This document shows, one piece after another, positions 46,937 to 55,849 of a stretch of 64,000 nt of DNA. The first letter of the stretch is position 1. The number at the start of each line of letters is the position of its first letter. Source of the stretch: JAKAGZ01 sp963748105 (lineage in GTDB: Bacteria > Bacteroidota > Ignavibacteria > Ignavibacteriales > Ignavibacteriaceae); assembly GCA_963748105.1 (NCBI GenBank), contig CAVVHP010000006.1, forward strand, positions 4,217 through 68,216, read 5' to 3'. The position numbers and the translations under genes are program-made. The notes under the pieces are model-generated. The model saw only the letters and a program-made list of their open reading frames with translations, did not search any database and was not told the origin of the DNA.

Positions 46937-48532
46937 TTATTTTTTCCGCCGATCGAACCAGGTTAGTAAAACAGCTTCTTTCTGTCTTGTATTATAAATA
47001 GGAGCAATAACAGGCTGCTGCAGTGAATAAAACCCTGTCCTGTTTTTTGCATCACCCCACGATTCAAAGGCATGATTTATCGGCAATGTATAATTTCCTG
47101 CTGCCGAAGATTCATTTGCACTTTCGGTCAGTGAAATTACATTACCAACTTTTTTAAGTGCTTCAGAATAACCAAGGTCTTCGGGTAGTTGGAACACTGG
47201 ATTAGAATCATAATGTATAACTGTTCCTATCTTTCCTGCATTCATATCAGCTACAAGATTTTCCCATTCATCTTTTCCGGCAATTGGCTGCAGCTCAAAT
47301 GCTGAAGAATCAGTCCTGTACATTCCGGTATTTCCAAGAATTTCATTAAGCAGATTTGTAACAACCTGAACTTCTTCAGGAAGACTTCTTCCGGCAAAAA
47401 CAATTGCTTTACCCTGGTTCAGGCTTAGATCATCAACTAAGTATTTTAACTTCTTTTCATTAAGTGAATAATTTTTTGCAAATGTCTCTATTGAATACCT
47501 GGAAAGATTAACCGGTATATTTCTTCCTAATCTTCTGCCAACTTCTTTTAGTAAAGACATTACAAATTCAAATTGAGCATCTGGCCTTAATTTCAGCCGG
47601 TAATCAGCATTCATTCCTGTCGTAGACATATTACCTTCAACTACATAAAGCCTGTTGAAGTTCTTTGCATTTTCAATATTTCTTCCTTCAGTATACAACC
47701 TGGAGTTTTCAACTTTATCTCCATCTGTTCCAAGAAAATCTCCTTCAAGAGATACTATGATTTTTGCTTCATTCCATTTAATTAACGGATAGAAATCTGT
47801 GCCATAACATTTTTTCCAGGCTGAATTTCTAATATTATCATTAAATAGTTCGTAGGAATAAATTTTAGTGTTTTGATATTCAGCAGAAAAATCATCAAGT
47901 ACTTTCTTTGCAGTTGGTGAAAGTATTTTCCCTGCAATAATGGCAATCTTTTGAGATGGGTTTGCATTAAGCGCACTAATAATTTCCTGATCTGCTTGCT
48001 GCCAGGTGGTTTTAAGAAATTCGCCACCACGTGATTTTTTCATCGGGTTTTGCAGCCTGTCAGGATCATATAAGTTCAGTACACTGGCTTGAACTATAGC
48101 ATTAATTTTCCCTTTGTTAACAGGATGATCGGGATTTCCATCTACTTTAACCGGTCTTCCCTCTCTGGTTTTAATCAGAATGCCGTGTGATTGAGAACCA
48201 TAATTATAAGTTGAAGAATAATATTTCGGTTTTCCTACAACGGTATTTACCGGCATCTTGGTGTAAGGAATAATTTCTCCCTTATCCCTGTAGTCTGAAC
48301 AACCAGCGCCTGCAAGTGCTGCTGAGGCACCAACGAGTGCTAAAAATTTACGTCTGGAAAGTTTTGATAATTTAGAAGGATCGAATTCTTCAGTTGCTCC
48401 GGGATGAAATTCCTCCTGGCTTTCAGCTACAACCTGCGAATCATTGTGCAATTCAGCAAAACTGCGCCAATAATTCGGATCCTGCTCCTTATTATTTTCT
48501 TCGTGATTTATTCCGTCCTTAACTTCAGACAT
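46937..48532 (-). CDS. actB: alternative complex III ActB, MopB-like part (upstream ORF of split actB)
   Basis: The 531-residue ORF has a twin-arginine leader, LSRRKFLALVGASAALAGAGC, about 60 residues in (the TAT-variant layout of ActB). It then has a molybdopterin-oxidoreductase-like body that in ActB does not carry a cofactor. I start it at ATG 48532 rather than GTG 48541 because AGGTGG sits 5-10 bases before. The ORF ends in TWFDRRKK at a TAA within an A-rich stretch, and the next frame continues the protein, so this is the front half of one gene. It is located at the periplasmic side of the complex in characterised cases. Confidence 0.88.
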   Translation of the reverse strand: MSEVKDGINHEENNKEQDPNYWRSFAELHNDSQVVAESQEEFHPGATEEFDPSKLSKLSRRKFLALVGASAALAGAGCSDYRDKGEIIPYTKMPVNTVVGKPKYYSSTYNYGSQSHGILIKTREGRPVKVDGNPDHPVNKGKINAIVQASVLNLYDPDRLQNPMKKSRGGEFLKTTWQQADQEIISALNANPSQKIAIIAGKILSPTAKKVLDDFSAEYQNTKIYSYELFNDNIRNSAWKKCYGTDFYPLIKWNEAKIIVSLEGDFLGTDGDKVENSRLYTEGRNIENAKNFNRLYVVEGNMSTTGMNADYRLKLRPDAQFEFVMSLLKEVGRRLGRNIPVNLSRYSIETFAKNYSLNEKKLKYLVDDLSLNQGKAIVFAGRSLPEEVQVVTNLLNEILGNTGMYRTDSSAFELQPIAGKDEWENLVADMNAGKIGTVIHYDSNPVFQLPEDLGYSEALKKVGNVISLTESANESSAAGNYTLPINHAFESWGDAKNRTGFYSLQQPVIAPIYNTRQKEAVLLTWFDRRKK

Positions 48533-48624
48533 TATTACCACCTATGTTTTTTCTGCTAACAGCGGAAGGATTTATTTTAATCCTGCTGTTTTTTGTATTT
48601 TCAATTTTATTGGAAACTTTTTTC

Positions 48625-48747
48625 TTAGCTAAATAATCTTAATGGAGATGATGTCAGCGCCACAAAGCCGGCAATACCAACACCAATGGACATGAAAAAA
48701 TTCTTTCTTTTAATTTTTTTTTCAAGATTCAGATTCTTAAAATCCAT
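48625..48747 (-). CDS. 40-residue Tat-leader-like small protein in the act operon
   Basis: ATG 48747 with GGGAG a few bases upstream opens a 40-residue frame ending TAA at 48625. It has a charged start (MDFKNLNLEKKIKRKNFF), then a hydrophobic stretch (MSIGVGIAGFVAL) and a short polar end. KRKNFFM resembles a degenerate twin-arginine motif, (S/T)RRxFLK with the second Arg replaced by Lys. It lies 11 bases after the actA stop and about 90 bases before the actB start, so it belongs to the operon. I do not know a family for it. It could be a one-helix assembly subunit or a decayed leader. Confidence 0.5.
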   Translation of the reverse strand: MDFKNLNLEKKIKRKNFFMSIGVGIAGFVALTSSPLRLFS

Positions 48748-48758
48748 ATTTGCTCCCA

Positions 48759-49331
48759 TTAACGGTGACAGGCCCAGCAATCTTCCGGCCCGTTTTTAAT
48801 ATTTTTTAAATAAGGTAGTTTTTCATGAGCATTCCTGTGACAATCCAGGCAGCTTCCCATTGTAAACGAATTCATCTGAGCAATTCGATCCATCTGTCTC
48901 ACATCTCCGTGACAGCTGGAGCAGTCAATACCAGCATTTACGTGCACGCTATGATTAAAATATGCAAAGTCCGGAACCCTGTGAATTCTCTTCCAAGGTA
49001 TTGCAATGCCCTCTTCGTAATATTTTGTAAGCTTTTTTATTTCGGGTCTGTCTTTTCGTGCGATCGTGTGGCAGTTCATGCATGTAGAAACCGCGGGTAC
49101 CATAGCGTGTCTCGATTTTTCAACGCCGGTATGGCAATACTGGCAGTCAATTTTCATTTGTCCTGCATGCAATTTATGTGAAAAGTTTATTGGCTGAACA
49201 GGTGAATAGCCTACTCCGTCTCTTTCAGCACGAGAAGCAAAATATGTAAGTGTAAATGAAGCTAATATTACGAAAATGGTGATGGGTACTCGGACTCTTA
49301 AAACATAATCCAAATAAGATTTTTTCATCAT
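48759..49331 (-). CDS. actA: alternative complex III ActA, pentaheme cytochrome c
   Basis: The 190-residue protein has one N-terminal helix (VPITIFVILASFTLTYF) and five CxxCH heme sites: CQYCH, CMNCH, CSSCH, CLDCH and CWACH. That number and order match ActA, the multiheme subunit that takes electrons from quinol oxidation and hands them to the next carrier. Additional His residues (HKLHAG, FNHSVHVN) are probable distal ligands. Start: ATG 49331 or 49328. It is the first gene of the respiratory cluster. The 350 bases upstream should hold its promoter, but I cannot mark one with confidence. Confidence 0.95.
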   Translation of the reverse strand: MMKKSYLDYVLRVRVPITIFVILASFTLTYFASRAERDGVGYSPVQPINFSHKLHAGQMKIDCQYCHTGVEKSRHAMVPAVSTCMNCHTIARKDRPEIKKLTKYYEEGIAIPWKRIHRVPDFAYFNHSVHVNAGIDCSSCHGDVRQMDRIAQMNSFTMGSCLDCHRNAHEKLPYLKNIKNGPEDCWACHR

Positions 49332-49700
49332 TTACCTTTAGAGTTACAATCGATATTTTTTAGTGATAATTCTTAAAGTAACAAAAAACTCTGAAAAGTT
49401 TACAGCTCTCTTATTATGAACCCGAAACTTAAAAGTATTTTATAAAATATTGTTACGAATAAAAAGATGCGGTTGATTAGGCTGAACCCGCAATTGGATG
49501 TTATTCAAGTTCAAAAAGTTGAATAAAATCTAAGTTATAAAATTATAAAATTAGGATATTAAAAAAAAGCATACATTTACAATTTTTTCCTAATTTTTGA
49601 ACCAGAGAGTCAGCTTTCTTCTTTTTTTGCTCTCCAGTAATTCTGTATTCTCTATTTTATCAAATCAGAGAATAATTACAAATGGAAATATAATCGCAAT
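49332..49700. other. intergenic region between actA and glcF
   Basis: There is no gene in this stretch. On the minus strand it holds a terminator-like hairpin for glcF (49459-49492). Further inverted repeats are TTATTCAA/TTGAATAA (49501-49508 and 49519-49526) and AAAATTAGGA/TCCTAATTTT (49547-49556 and 49588-49597). They are AT-rich and weak by themselves; operator or mRNA-structure roles are possible. The promoter of the act-cta cluster must lie within it, but no clear TTTG/TAnnTTTG pair is visible on the minus strand. Confidence 0.4.
49459..49492 (-). terminator. terminator-like hairpin after glcF
   Basis: On the minus strand, TGCGGGTT pairs with AACCGCA with one bulged base (49468-49474 and 49485-49492 on the plus strand). 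It is followed by TCTTTTT. It stands between the glcDF pair and actA and would separate their transcripts. Confidence 0.5.
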
Positions 49701-51002
49701 TTAACCGCCCATCGCTCTCTTCAATACTGAAACAGGATGCAAAACCTCTAATTGAGTGTTAAATTTTTCAGCACCTGCTGTAATTTGTAAAATACATCCG
49801 GGATTCCCCGTTATTACTGTATTAGTTTGTGTGCGGGCAATATTAGCAATTTTATCCTCAAGAATTTTCATCGAATCATCGTATCGTATCACATTATATA
49901 TTCCGGCGCTTCCGCAGCACCTGGTTGACTCTTCGAGCTCTATTATTTCCAAACCGGGAATTGATGATAATAGTTCCCTTGGCTCGTTAAAAATTTTCTG
50001 ACTGTGTACTAAATGACAGGCATCGTGATATGTCGCCTGTAAATTAATATTTTTAAACTCCGACAACGGTTTTTTATCAAACAGAAATTCGGTTACATCT
50101 CTAACCTTAGAGGAAAAGATTTGAGCGCGTTGACTATAATTACAGTCATCCTTTAATAAATCACCGTATTCTTTCATAAAGGCACCGCAGCCTGCTGAGT
50201 TTGAGACAAGAAATTCGTAATCTTCATTCTCAAATATTTCGATATTTTTTATCGCCAGTTCTTTTGCTTTTTTAATCTCACCATTATGTGCATGAAGAGA
50301 ACCGCAGCATACCTGGTCCCCCGGTGTGAATATTTTACAACCGTAACCTTTCAGCACTGTCAGAGTATCTATGTTTATTCCCGCAAACGCCGTATCCATG
50401 ATACAACCAGTGTGAAATGCGGTACTGTATTTCACCTCCCCGCCGGGCAAAGTAATTTTTTCTATCTCATCACTGCTGAATTTAACCGATATTTCAGGAG
50501 AAAGTTTTAAAATACCGGCAAGCCTCTTTGAAAAAAGTTTTAATATCCCGGATTCTTCAAAAATATACCTGAAATAACTCTGTTGATAAATCCTTAATAT
50601 CTTTGAATATAAATGTAATCGATTCGGCTCAGCCAAAACTTTATTAAGAATTAACCTTTTGAATTTTTCAGCAAATGAAAAGCCTGAATTATTTTCAGTT
50701 ATTATTACGCGGGCGGACTCGACAAGTTTTCCATACTTCACCCCGGCTGGACATGCAGTTTCACACGCCTGGCAATCGAGACAGAAATTCATCTCGTCAA
50801 TAAATAATTCCGAAACGCCTCCCATTCCTTCCGCAACATTTCGAATCATTTTTATTCTTCCACGCGGGGAGGATCGCTCCAGTTTTGTAAGATCGTATGT
50901 CGGGCAGACAGCGAGACACAAACCGCAATGAATGCACTGCGATAATATATCATCCGCCGGCAGATATTCCTGAAGATTTGTAATAGAGAAAGAATTTGAC
51001 AT
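49701..51002 (-). CDS. glcF: glycolate/lactate oxidase-type Fe-S subunit
   Basis: The 433-residue protein has two ferredoxin-type Cys clusters (CIHCGLCLAVCPTYD and CLDCQACETACPAG, residues 22-90) and two CCG domains with CCGSLHAH and CCGSAG motifs, which bind heterodisulfide-reductase-like clusters. That is the layout of GlcF and related (S)-2-hydroxy-acid dehydrogenases. It passes electrons from its flavin partner to quinone or another acceptor. It starts 6 bases after the glcD stop, so they form one operon. Substrate (glycolate, lactate or other) cannot be fixed from sequence. Confidence 0.85.
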   Translation of the reverse strand: MSNSFSITNLQEYLPADDILSQCIHCGLCLAVCPTYDLTKLERSSPRGRIKMIRNVAEGMGGVSELFIDEMNFCLDCQACETACPAGVKYGKLVESARVIITENNSGFSFAEKFKRLILNKVLAEPNRLHLYSKILRIYQQSYFRYIFEESGILKLFSKRLAGILKLSPEISVKFSSDEIEKITLPGGEVKYSTAFHTGCIMDTAFAGINIDTLTVLKGYGCKIFTPGDQVCCGSLHAHNGEIKKAKELAIKNIEIFENEDYEFLVSNSAGCGAFMKEYGDLLKDDCNYSQRAQIFSSKVRDVTEFLFDKKPLSEFKNINLQATYHDACHLVHSQKIFNEPRELLSSIPGLEIIELEESTRCCGSAGIYNVIRYDDSMKILEDKIANIARTQTNTVITGNPGCILQITAGAEKFNTQLEVLHPVSVLKRAMGG

Positions 51003-51008
51003 TAATTA

Positions 51009-52445
51009 TTATTTAAAAGATTTAATCTGAGATTTAGAAAAAGGCAAAGTACCTTCGCAGCGTGGTGCCATTGTAAATATTTTACCAGGGTTAAGAATAT
51101 TATTTTCATCAATTACTGATTTTATTTTTTTCATCATATCAACACCCGGAATCCCGGCAACTTTTTCCAGAAAATGTTTTTTAGCAAGACCGGTCCCATG
51201 TTCGCCAGTAATTGTTCCGCCTAATTTGATAGCCTCGTTAAAAATAAAATCAAAAGCCTTGTGCGCCCTTTCAATCTCGGCTTTATCTCTTTCATCGGTA
51301 AGACAGGTCGGATGAAGATTACCGTCCCCTGCGTGTCCGAAATTTCCAAATACAACATCGTATTTTTTACCGGCCTCGGTTACTTTTTCTATCATAACCG
51401 GCAATTCACTCCTGGGTACTGTCGCATCTTCCAGTATTGTGGTAGGCCTTCTTCTTGCAAGCGCACTGAAAGCGCTTCTTCGTGCAGCTTTCAGGTTTAA
51501 CGCTTCGCCTGCATTTGCCGCAGTTCTTACTGCTGTGGCGTTATTTCTCTTAAGTATATTTATGATAGTTTCCCCGTCTTCCCTGACAATGCTTCCTCTG
51601 CCGTCCACTTCAATCAATAATATTGCTTCGCTGTTTCTCGGCAGTCCGATCTTTGTATAATCTTCAACACAATTAATTGTTGTGTGGTCCAGGAATTCCA
51701 TCATCGAGGGAGTGATGTGAGAAGCTATTATTTCTGATACGGCTTTTGCGCTGGAATTTAGTTTATCGAAATAGGCCAGCATTGTAACTGATTCAGTCGG
51801 TTTTGGAATGAGTTTTAAAATGATTTTAGTAATAATTCCAAGAGTACCTTCGCTCCCGACAACGAAATCCCTGAGATTGTATCCCGCTGTATCCTTTACA
51901 TTTTTGCCGCCGGTAATTAGTATATCTCCATTAGGTAAAATCATCTCAGTGCCGAGCACATAATTTTTCGTGACACCGTATTTCAGTCCCCTCAATCCAC
52001 CGGCATTATTAGCCACATTTCCTCCGATTGTGCAGACGCTGCTGCTTCCTGGGTCAGGCGGATAAAAGAGCCCAATCTTTTCAACTTCCTTTTGAATCTT
52101 TTCTGTTATTACTCCCGGTTGAACAGTCGCGGTCAGATTACCGGCATCAATTTCGAGAATTTTATTCCATTTTGTCATTACAATTACTATGGAGTTTTCA
52201 ACCGGAACTGAGCCTCCACTTAAGCCAGTACCTGCACCACGGGGAACGATATTGAATTGTTCATTATTTGCGAGTTTTAACAGGTTTGATATTTGTTCTT
52301 CACTCTCGGGGAAAACAACAGCTTCAGGAAGTTGTTGATATTCGGGAGTGGCATCAAAAGAATAACAAAGGCGGTCCTCATCGGAATCGAGAAAATTATT
52401 TTTCCCGACAATTTGCCTTATTCTTTCTTTTAAGGATTTGTTCAT
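51009..52445 (-). CDS. glcD: FAD-linked 2-hydroxy-acid oxidase subunit (GlcD-like)
   Basis: The 478-residue protein has the vanillyl-alcohol-oxidase-type FAD fold: PRGAGTGLSGGSVP (near 75-88) and GGNVANNAGGLRGLKYG, followed by a C-terminal half with a TGEHGTG motif and FGNFGHAGDGNLHP that binds the substrate. It oxidises glycolate or lactate to the 2-oxo-acid, giving electrons to glcF. I start it at ATG 52445 because the earlier codon at 52451 is a TTG without a ribosome binding site. The operon ends at the terminator near 49475. Confidence 0.87.
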   Translation of the reverse strand: MNKSLKERIRQIVGKNNFLDSDEDRLCYSFDATPEYQQLPEAVVFPESEEQISNLLKLANNEQFNIVPRGAGTGLSGGSVPVENSIVIVMTKWNKILEIDAGNLTATVQPGVITEKIQKEVEKIGLFYPPDPGSSSVCTIGGNVANNAGGLRGLKYGVTKNYVLGTEMILPNGDILITGGKNVKDTAGYNLRDFVVGSEGTLGIITKIILKLIPKPTESVTMLAYFDKLNSSAKAVSEIIASHITPSMMEFLDHTTINCVEDYTKIGLPRNSEAILLIEVDGRGSIVREDGETIINILKRNNATAVRTAANAGEALNLKAARRSAFSALARRRPTTILEDATVPRSELPVMIEKVTEAGKKYDVVFGNFGHAGDGNLHPTCLTDERDKAEIERAHKAFDFIFNEAIKLGGTITGEHGTGLAKKHFLEKVAGIPGVDMMKKIKSVIDENNILNPGKIFTMAPRCEGTLPFSKSQIKSFK

Positions 52446-52493
52446 TAACAAAAATGAGATAATAGATATGAACTAAGTTACCATTCTTTTTAA

Positions 52494-52528
52494 AATTAAA
52501 AAGCGGGAAATAATTTTATCTCCCGCTT
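52494..52528 (-). terminator. rho-independent terminator after the CtpA-type protease
   Basis: The 8-bp arms AAGCGGGA/TCCCGCTT (52501-52508 and 52521-52528) enclose a 12-base AT-rich loop. On the minus strand the stem is followed by CTTTTTAATTTTA. It closes the gene at 52544 and separates it from glcD. Confidence 0.8.
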
Positions 52529-52543
52529 AATAATTTAATCGGA

Positions 52544-54190
52544 TTATCTTAAAAGCCAGTTATAAATTTTTTGGTTATTCATTATTTTTAATGCAGCCTG
52601 AAATTGCTTATCGGTTTGCAAAAATTCTTCTGTCCTGCCTTCATTACCAAGATAGCGTGAAGCAAGTTCACCCTTTATTTCAGCAATTACTTCTTTTTTA
52701 TAATTATGAAGGTCATTCAATTCCAGTTTTTCAAACTCTTTTTTAATTTTTTCAAGCTGCGTAGAAATATCTTTAGCTGATTTACGCTTACTTGCATCTG
52801 CTATCAAGTCATCAATTTCCTTTCCAGCACTTGAATGATACACATATTTTTGTGCATTCAAAAATTTCTCAAATCCATCGAACAAATTTTCATCATTCAT
52901 TTTGTAAAAATTCTGTTTTGGATTCATATAGTAATAGTGATCAGCAAAAGTAAAGAACAGCCCTTTTGCAAGCAGATCCTGTGTAATATCTCCATCAATT
53001 AAATATTTGATTGTTGTATCGGGAGTAATACCACCGCCACTATAAACTTCACGTTTATTATCCGTCATAAATGAAGATTTAATAATTGAATCAGGCTCGG
53101 CAAAAACATTATTATTTTTCGTGTAATCTACTTTCTGAATACATCTGCCACTCGGTGTATAATATTTTGCAGTTGTTATTTTTAATGAGGTGTTATAGTC
53201 CAGTGGTGTAATAGTCTGGACTAGTCCTTTACCAAATGATTTTGTACCAAGAATTACTCCCCGATCGTGATCCTGAATAGCCCCGGCAAGAATTTCAGAG
53301 GCTGAAGCAGATCCACCATTTATTAAAACAACGAGTTTTGAATTGCCAACCAGGGGCTCCTGAGTTGCATAATATTTTTTCTCATTTGTCTGGTCTCTTC
53401 CACGTGTAGTAACAATTAGCTTGCCCTTTGGCAAAAATTTATTGCAAATATCAACAGCAACATCTAGCAGTCCTCCCGGATTACCCCGTAAATCAAGGAT
53501 AATGGATTTAATCTCTTTTCGTCTCTTTAATTCAAGCAAAGCATTTTTAATTTCATCCCCGGAAGAGCGACTAAAACTCGTAAGTTTGAGATAAACATTG
53601 TTGCTGTTTTTTGGATAAAATCCATAATAAGCGAGAGTTTTTACACTCACTTCTTCCCTGACTAAATTAAATTTCAGAGTATCCTGTCCATCATTTCTTG
53701 TTACTTTAACTTCCACGGTTGTGCCCGGATCACCTTTTACAAGCGAAGAAATCTGATCCACATTTTCAGGAGATATCTTCACACCATTTACTTCAATTAA
53801 AACGTCTCCAATTCTGATACCCTGTCTCTGGGAAGAATATCCATCCATAACTTCCACAATTGTAACATTTTCTCCACGGACACCTATTGAAACTCCAATG
53901 CCACCGTATTTACCCTTTGTAATCAAATCAATATCTTCTTTCCTGTTTTCATCAAGGTACATTGTATATGGATCAAGAGCTTTCAGCATCCCTTCTATGC
54001 CAGCTTGCATAAATTGTTGTGGATTTATAGGCTCTACATAGTTAAAGGAAATTTCCTTATAAACTTTGCTGAAAAGGTCTATGTTTTTTGAGACCTCGAA
54101 ATAAACATCACTTTTCCCCGGGAAAAATCCGGAAAAAATTAAAATTACTCCTGCCGCTGTTATAATTTTCTTAAAGCTATTCAACTTCAT
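52544..54190 (-). CDS. C-terminal processing peptidase (S41 family, CtpA-type)
   Basis: The 548-residue protein has a signal peptide (KIITAAGVILIFSGFFPG), then a PDZ domain (about 92-175; GGIGVSIGVRGENVTIVEV...GIRIGDVLIEVNG) and the S41 catalytic core. The Ser of GGSASASEIL and the Lys of GTKSFGKGLVQTI form the Ser-Lys dyad. It is exported and degrades or processes envelope proteins at their C-termini. The C-terminal 150 residues hold a helical extension. It is followed by a strong terminator, and is 11 bases downstream of tmk. Confidence 0.9.
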   Translation of the reverse strand: MKLNSFKKIITAAGVILIFSGFFPGKSDVYFEVSKNIDLFSKVYKEISFNYVEPINPQQFMQAGIEGMLKALDPYTMYLDENRKEDIDLITKGKYGGIGVSIGVRGENVTIVEVMDGYSSQRQGIRIGDVLIEVNGVKISPENVDQISSLVKGDPGTTVEVKVTRNDGQDTLKFNLVREEVSVKTLAYYGFYPKNSNNVYLKLTSFSRSSGDEIKNALLELKRRKEIKSIILDLRGNPGGLLDVAVDICNKFLPKGKLIVTTRGRDQTNEKKYYATQEPLVGNSKLVVLINGGSASASEILAGAIQDHDRGVILGTKSFGKGLVQTITPLDYNTSLKITTAKYYTPSGRCIQKVDYTKNNNVFAEPDSIIKSSFMTDNKREVYSGGGITPDTTIKYLIDGDITQDLLAKGLFFTFADHYYYMNPKQNFYKMNDENLFDGFEKFLNAQKYVYHSSAGKEIDDLIADASKRKSAKDISTQLEKIKKEFEKLELNDLHNYKKEVIAEIKGELASRYLGNEGRTEEFLQTDKQFQAALKIMNNQKIYNWLLR

Positions 54191-54201
54191 AAAGTACCTT
54201 T

Positions 54202-54831
54202 CTAATTTGCCCGATTAGCACGGGTTAATGAATTAATTTCTTCAATGATGTCTTCATGTATGGTTACGGGAGGAAGTGTACCGTTAATTACACGAAATCT
54301 ATCTTCCTTTTTCGCCATCTCAAGGTAACCATTCCTTACTTTTTCGAAAAATAGATTACCTGAAAGCTCCATACGATCCAAATCTAAATTATCTTTATTG
54401 GCTTTCCGTTCATTAGCAACATCTACCGGAATATCAATAATAAAAGTTAAGTCCGGAACTGCTTCATCGATTGCAAGTTTATTTATATGCCTGATTGTTT
54501 CAGGATCTATTCCTCTGCCATACCCCTGATAAGCAGTCGTTGAATCATGAAATCGATCCGAAATTACATAAAACCCATCCTTCAAAAAAGGTCGGATTTT
54601 TTCCCTTACTAATTGTGCTCGTGAAGCAGAAAACAAAAATATCTCTGTTTCCATAAACATTTTATTATGCTTTTTATCCAGCAAAACACTCCTAACAGTT
54701 TCTGATATTTCAGTGCCGCCTGGTTCTCTAATGATTTCAACATTATAGTTTTGTGCTACTAAGAAATTTCTAAGTAATTCAACCTGTGTTGATTTGCCGC
54801 AGAAGTCAATACCTTCAAAAGTAATAAACAT
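54202..54831 (-). CDS. tmk: thymidylate kinase
   Basis: The 209-residue P-loop kinase has GIDFCGKST (8-16), EPGGTEISE with the conserved Arg-Glu-Pro loop, and SDRFHDSTTAYQG with the DR(Y/F) nucleotide-binding motif. It phosphorylates dTMP to dTDP on the way to dTTP in the cytoplasm. All catalytic motifs are complete. Start at ATG 54831 with CCGGAAACA upstream, a weak ribosome binding site. It lies between the YbbR gene and the protease. Confidence 0.95.
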   Translation of the reverse strand: MFITFEGIDFCGKSTQVELLRNFLVAQNYNVEIIREPGGTEISETVRSVLLDKKHNKMFMETEIFLFSASRAQLVREKIRPFLKDGFYVISDRFHDSTTAYQGYGRGIDPETIRHINKLAIDEAVPDLTFIIDIPVDVANERKANKDNLDLDRMELSGNLFFEKVRNGYLEMAKKEDRFRVINGTLPPVTIHEDIIEEINSLTRANRAN

Positions 54832-54860
54832 TGTTTCCGGATTATAATTGATTGATTGTA

Positions 54861-55775
54861 TTAATTAAATTTCTTTATGATATATCTGAGTTGCTCAGGT
54901 TTGATATATTGAATATCAACATTCCTAGGAGATTCAAGTTTTGGAATTATCCCTCCCAGTGTATCTAGTACTACATCCCTGTAATTTACATAGGCTCTAA
55001 ATTCATCGCCGGTAAGTTTTCCAAGAATATCAATCCCACCATGAACACCAATATTAATTTTATTCGGTAAAAGTACTACTTCCCTGTCAGCAGGTACATC
55101 TAAAATATTTACGGGAACGTCCTCAATAACTTTATCCACAATTCTTTGTACATTAAGTGAAACCAGAACACTATTTTCAGAAAAATTCATACCGGTTTTC
55201 TTATCCAGATCAATCTTCATATCAAGTTTGTCACTTAAATTCTCCAATTTAATTGGATCGGTGGAGATAGTACTCATATTTTTTAATTCGCTCACCGGGC
55301 CGTAAACAACTACTGAATCCGGCTGTACAGTTACCGGTGTAGCCAGGCCGTAGCCATCCCTGAATGACACTTCAACATCAGGTTCAATTTTTAGTTTTTT
55401 ATTTGTAAGCTTTTCAATATTAAATGTCAGCGTATCAGGTGAAATATCAATAACCTCAACATCAGATGAGAGCCATTGATTTTCACTTAAATAGTTGGAA
55501 AGGTTAATGTATCTTTTACCAGTATCTCCATTTGCAGTTACTACATATTCAGATTCTGATCCCAATTTTGCTGTAACTAATTTCCACCCCTTGCCTTTAA
55601 CTTTAATAGAAACTTTTTTCGGTAGTTTCGAACCGCTTGTCAATCCCTTCTGAAAGTCCACTAGTTTTAGCGGAACCTGGAAAGTAGCATAATAATCATT
55701 GGACAAAGAAATGGATGCCCATAAGATTGCTGAGAATAGAAATGATATTATTATTATATGGAGGTTTTTCTTCAT
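54861..55775 (-). CDS. YbbR-domain membrane protein
   Basis: The 304-residue protein has an N-terminal membrane anchor (KKNLHIIIISFLFSAILWASISL) and about three YbbR repeats with the strand-turn pattern PKKVSIKVKGKGWKLV, FTIEKL... and PNKINIGVHG. YbbR domain proteins regulate the diadenylate cyclase CdaA in Firmicutes; that partner is not in this window. The bulk should be outside the inner membrane. It is separated by a terminator from the microcompartment genes upstream. Confidence 0.85.
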   Translation of the reverse strand: MKKNLHIIIISFLFSAILWASISLSNDYYATFQVPLKLVDFQKGLTSGSKLPKKVSIKVKGKGWKLVTAKLGSESEYVVTANGDTGKRYINLSNYLSENQWLSSDVEVIDISPDTLTFNIEKLTNKKLKIEPDVEVSFRDGYGLATPVTVQPDSVVVYGPVSELKNMSTISTDPIKLENLSDKLDMKIDLDKKTGMNFSENSVLVSLNVQRIVDKVIEDVPVNILDVPADREVVLLPNKINIGVHGGIDILGKLTGDEFRAYVNYRDVVLDTLGGIIPKLESPRNVDIQYIKPEQLRYIIKKFN

Positions 55776-55803
55776 GCTACAAATATAAAACGAAAAAGGG
55801 CAT

Positions 55804-55835
55804 AAAAAAACTCCACAATAAGTGGAGTCTTTTAT
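55804..55835 (-). terminator. terminator after the microcompartment shell genes
   Basis: The 7-bp stem ACTCCAC/GTGGAGT (55810-55816 and 55822-55828) with a 5-base loop is followed on the minus strand by seven T residues (55804-55810). The opposite side is also T-rich, so it may work in both directions. Confidence 0.85.
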
Positions 55836-55849
55836 TTAATAAAATTTTA

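Noticed and set aside
48558..48594. Bulged hairpin AACAGC...GCTGTT followed by T residues between the 40-aa ORF and actB
   Set aside because: The T tract is on the plus strand while all genes here are on the minus strand, so it does not read as a terminator for the operon. It may be an mRNA structure, but I cannot support a role.
49501..49597. Two AT-rich inverted repeats upstream of actA as possible operators
   Set aside because: Short, AT-only arms are expected by chance in this composition. I note them only in the intergenic entry.
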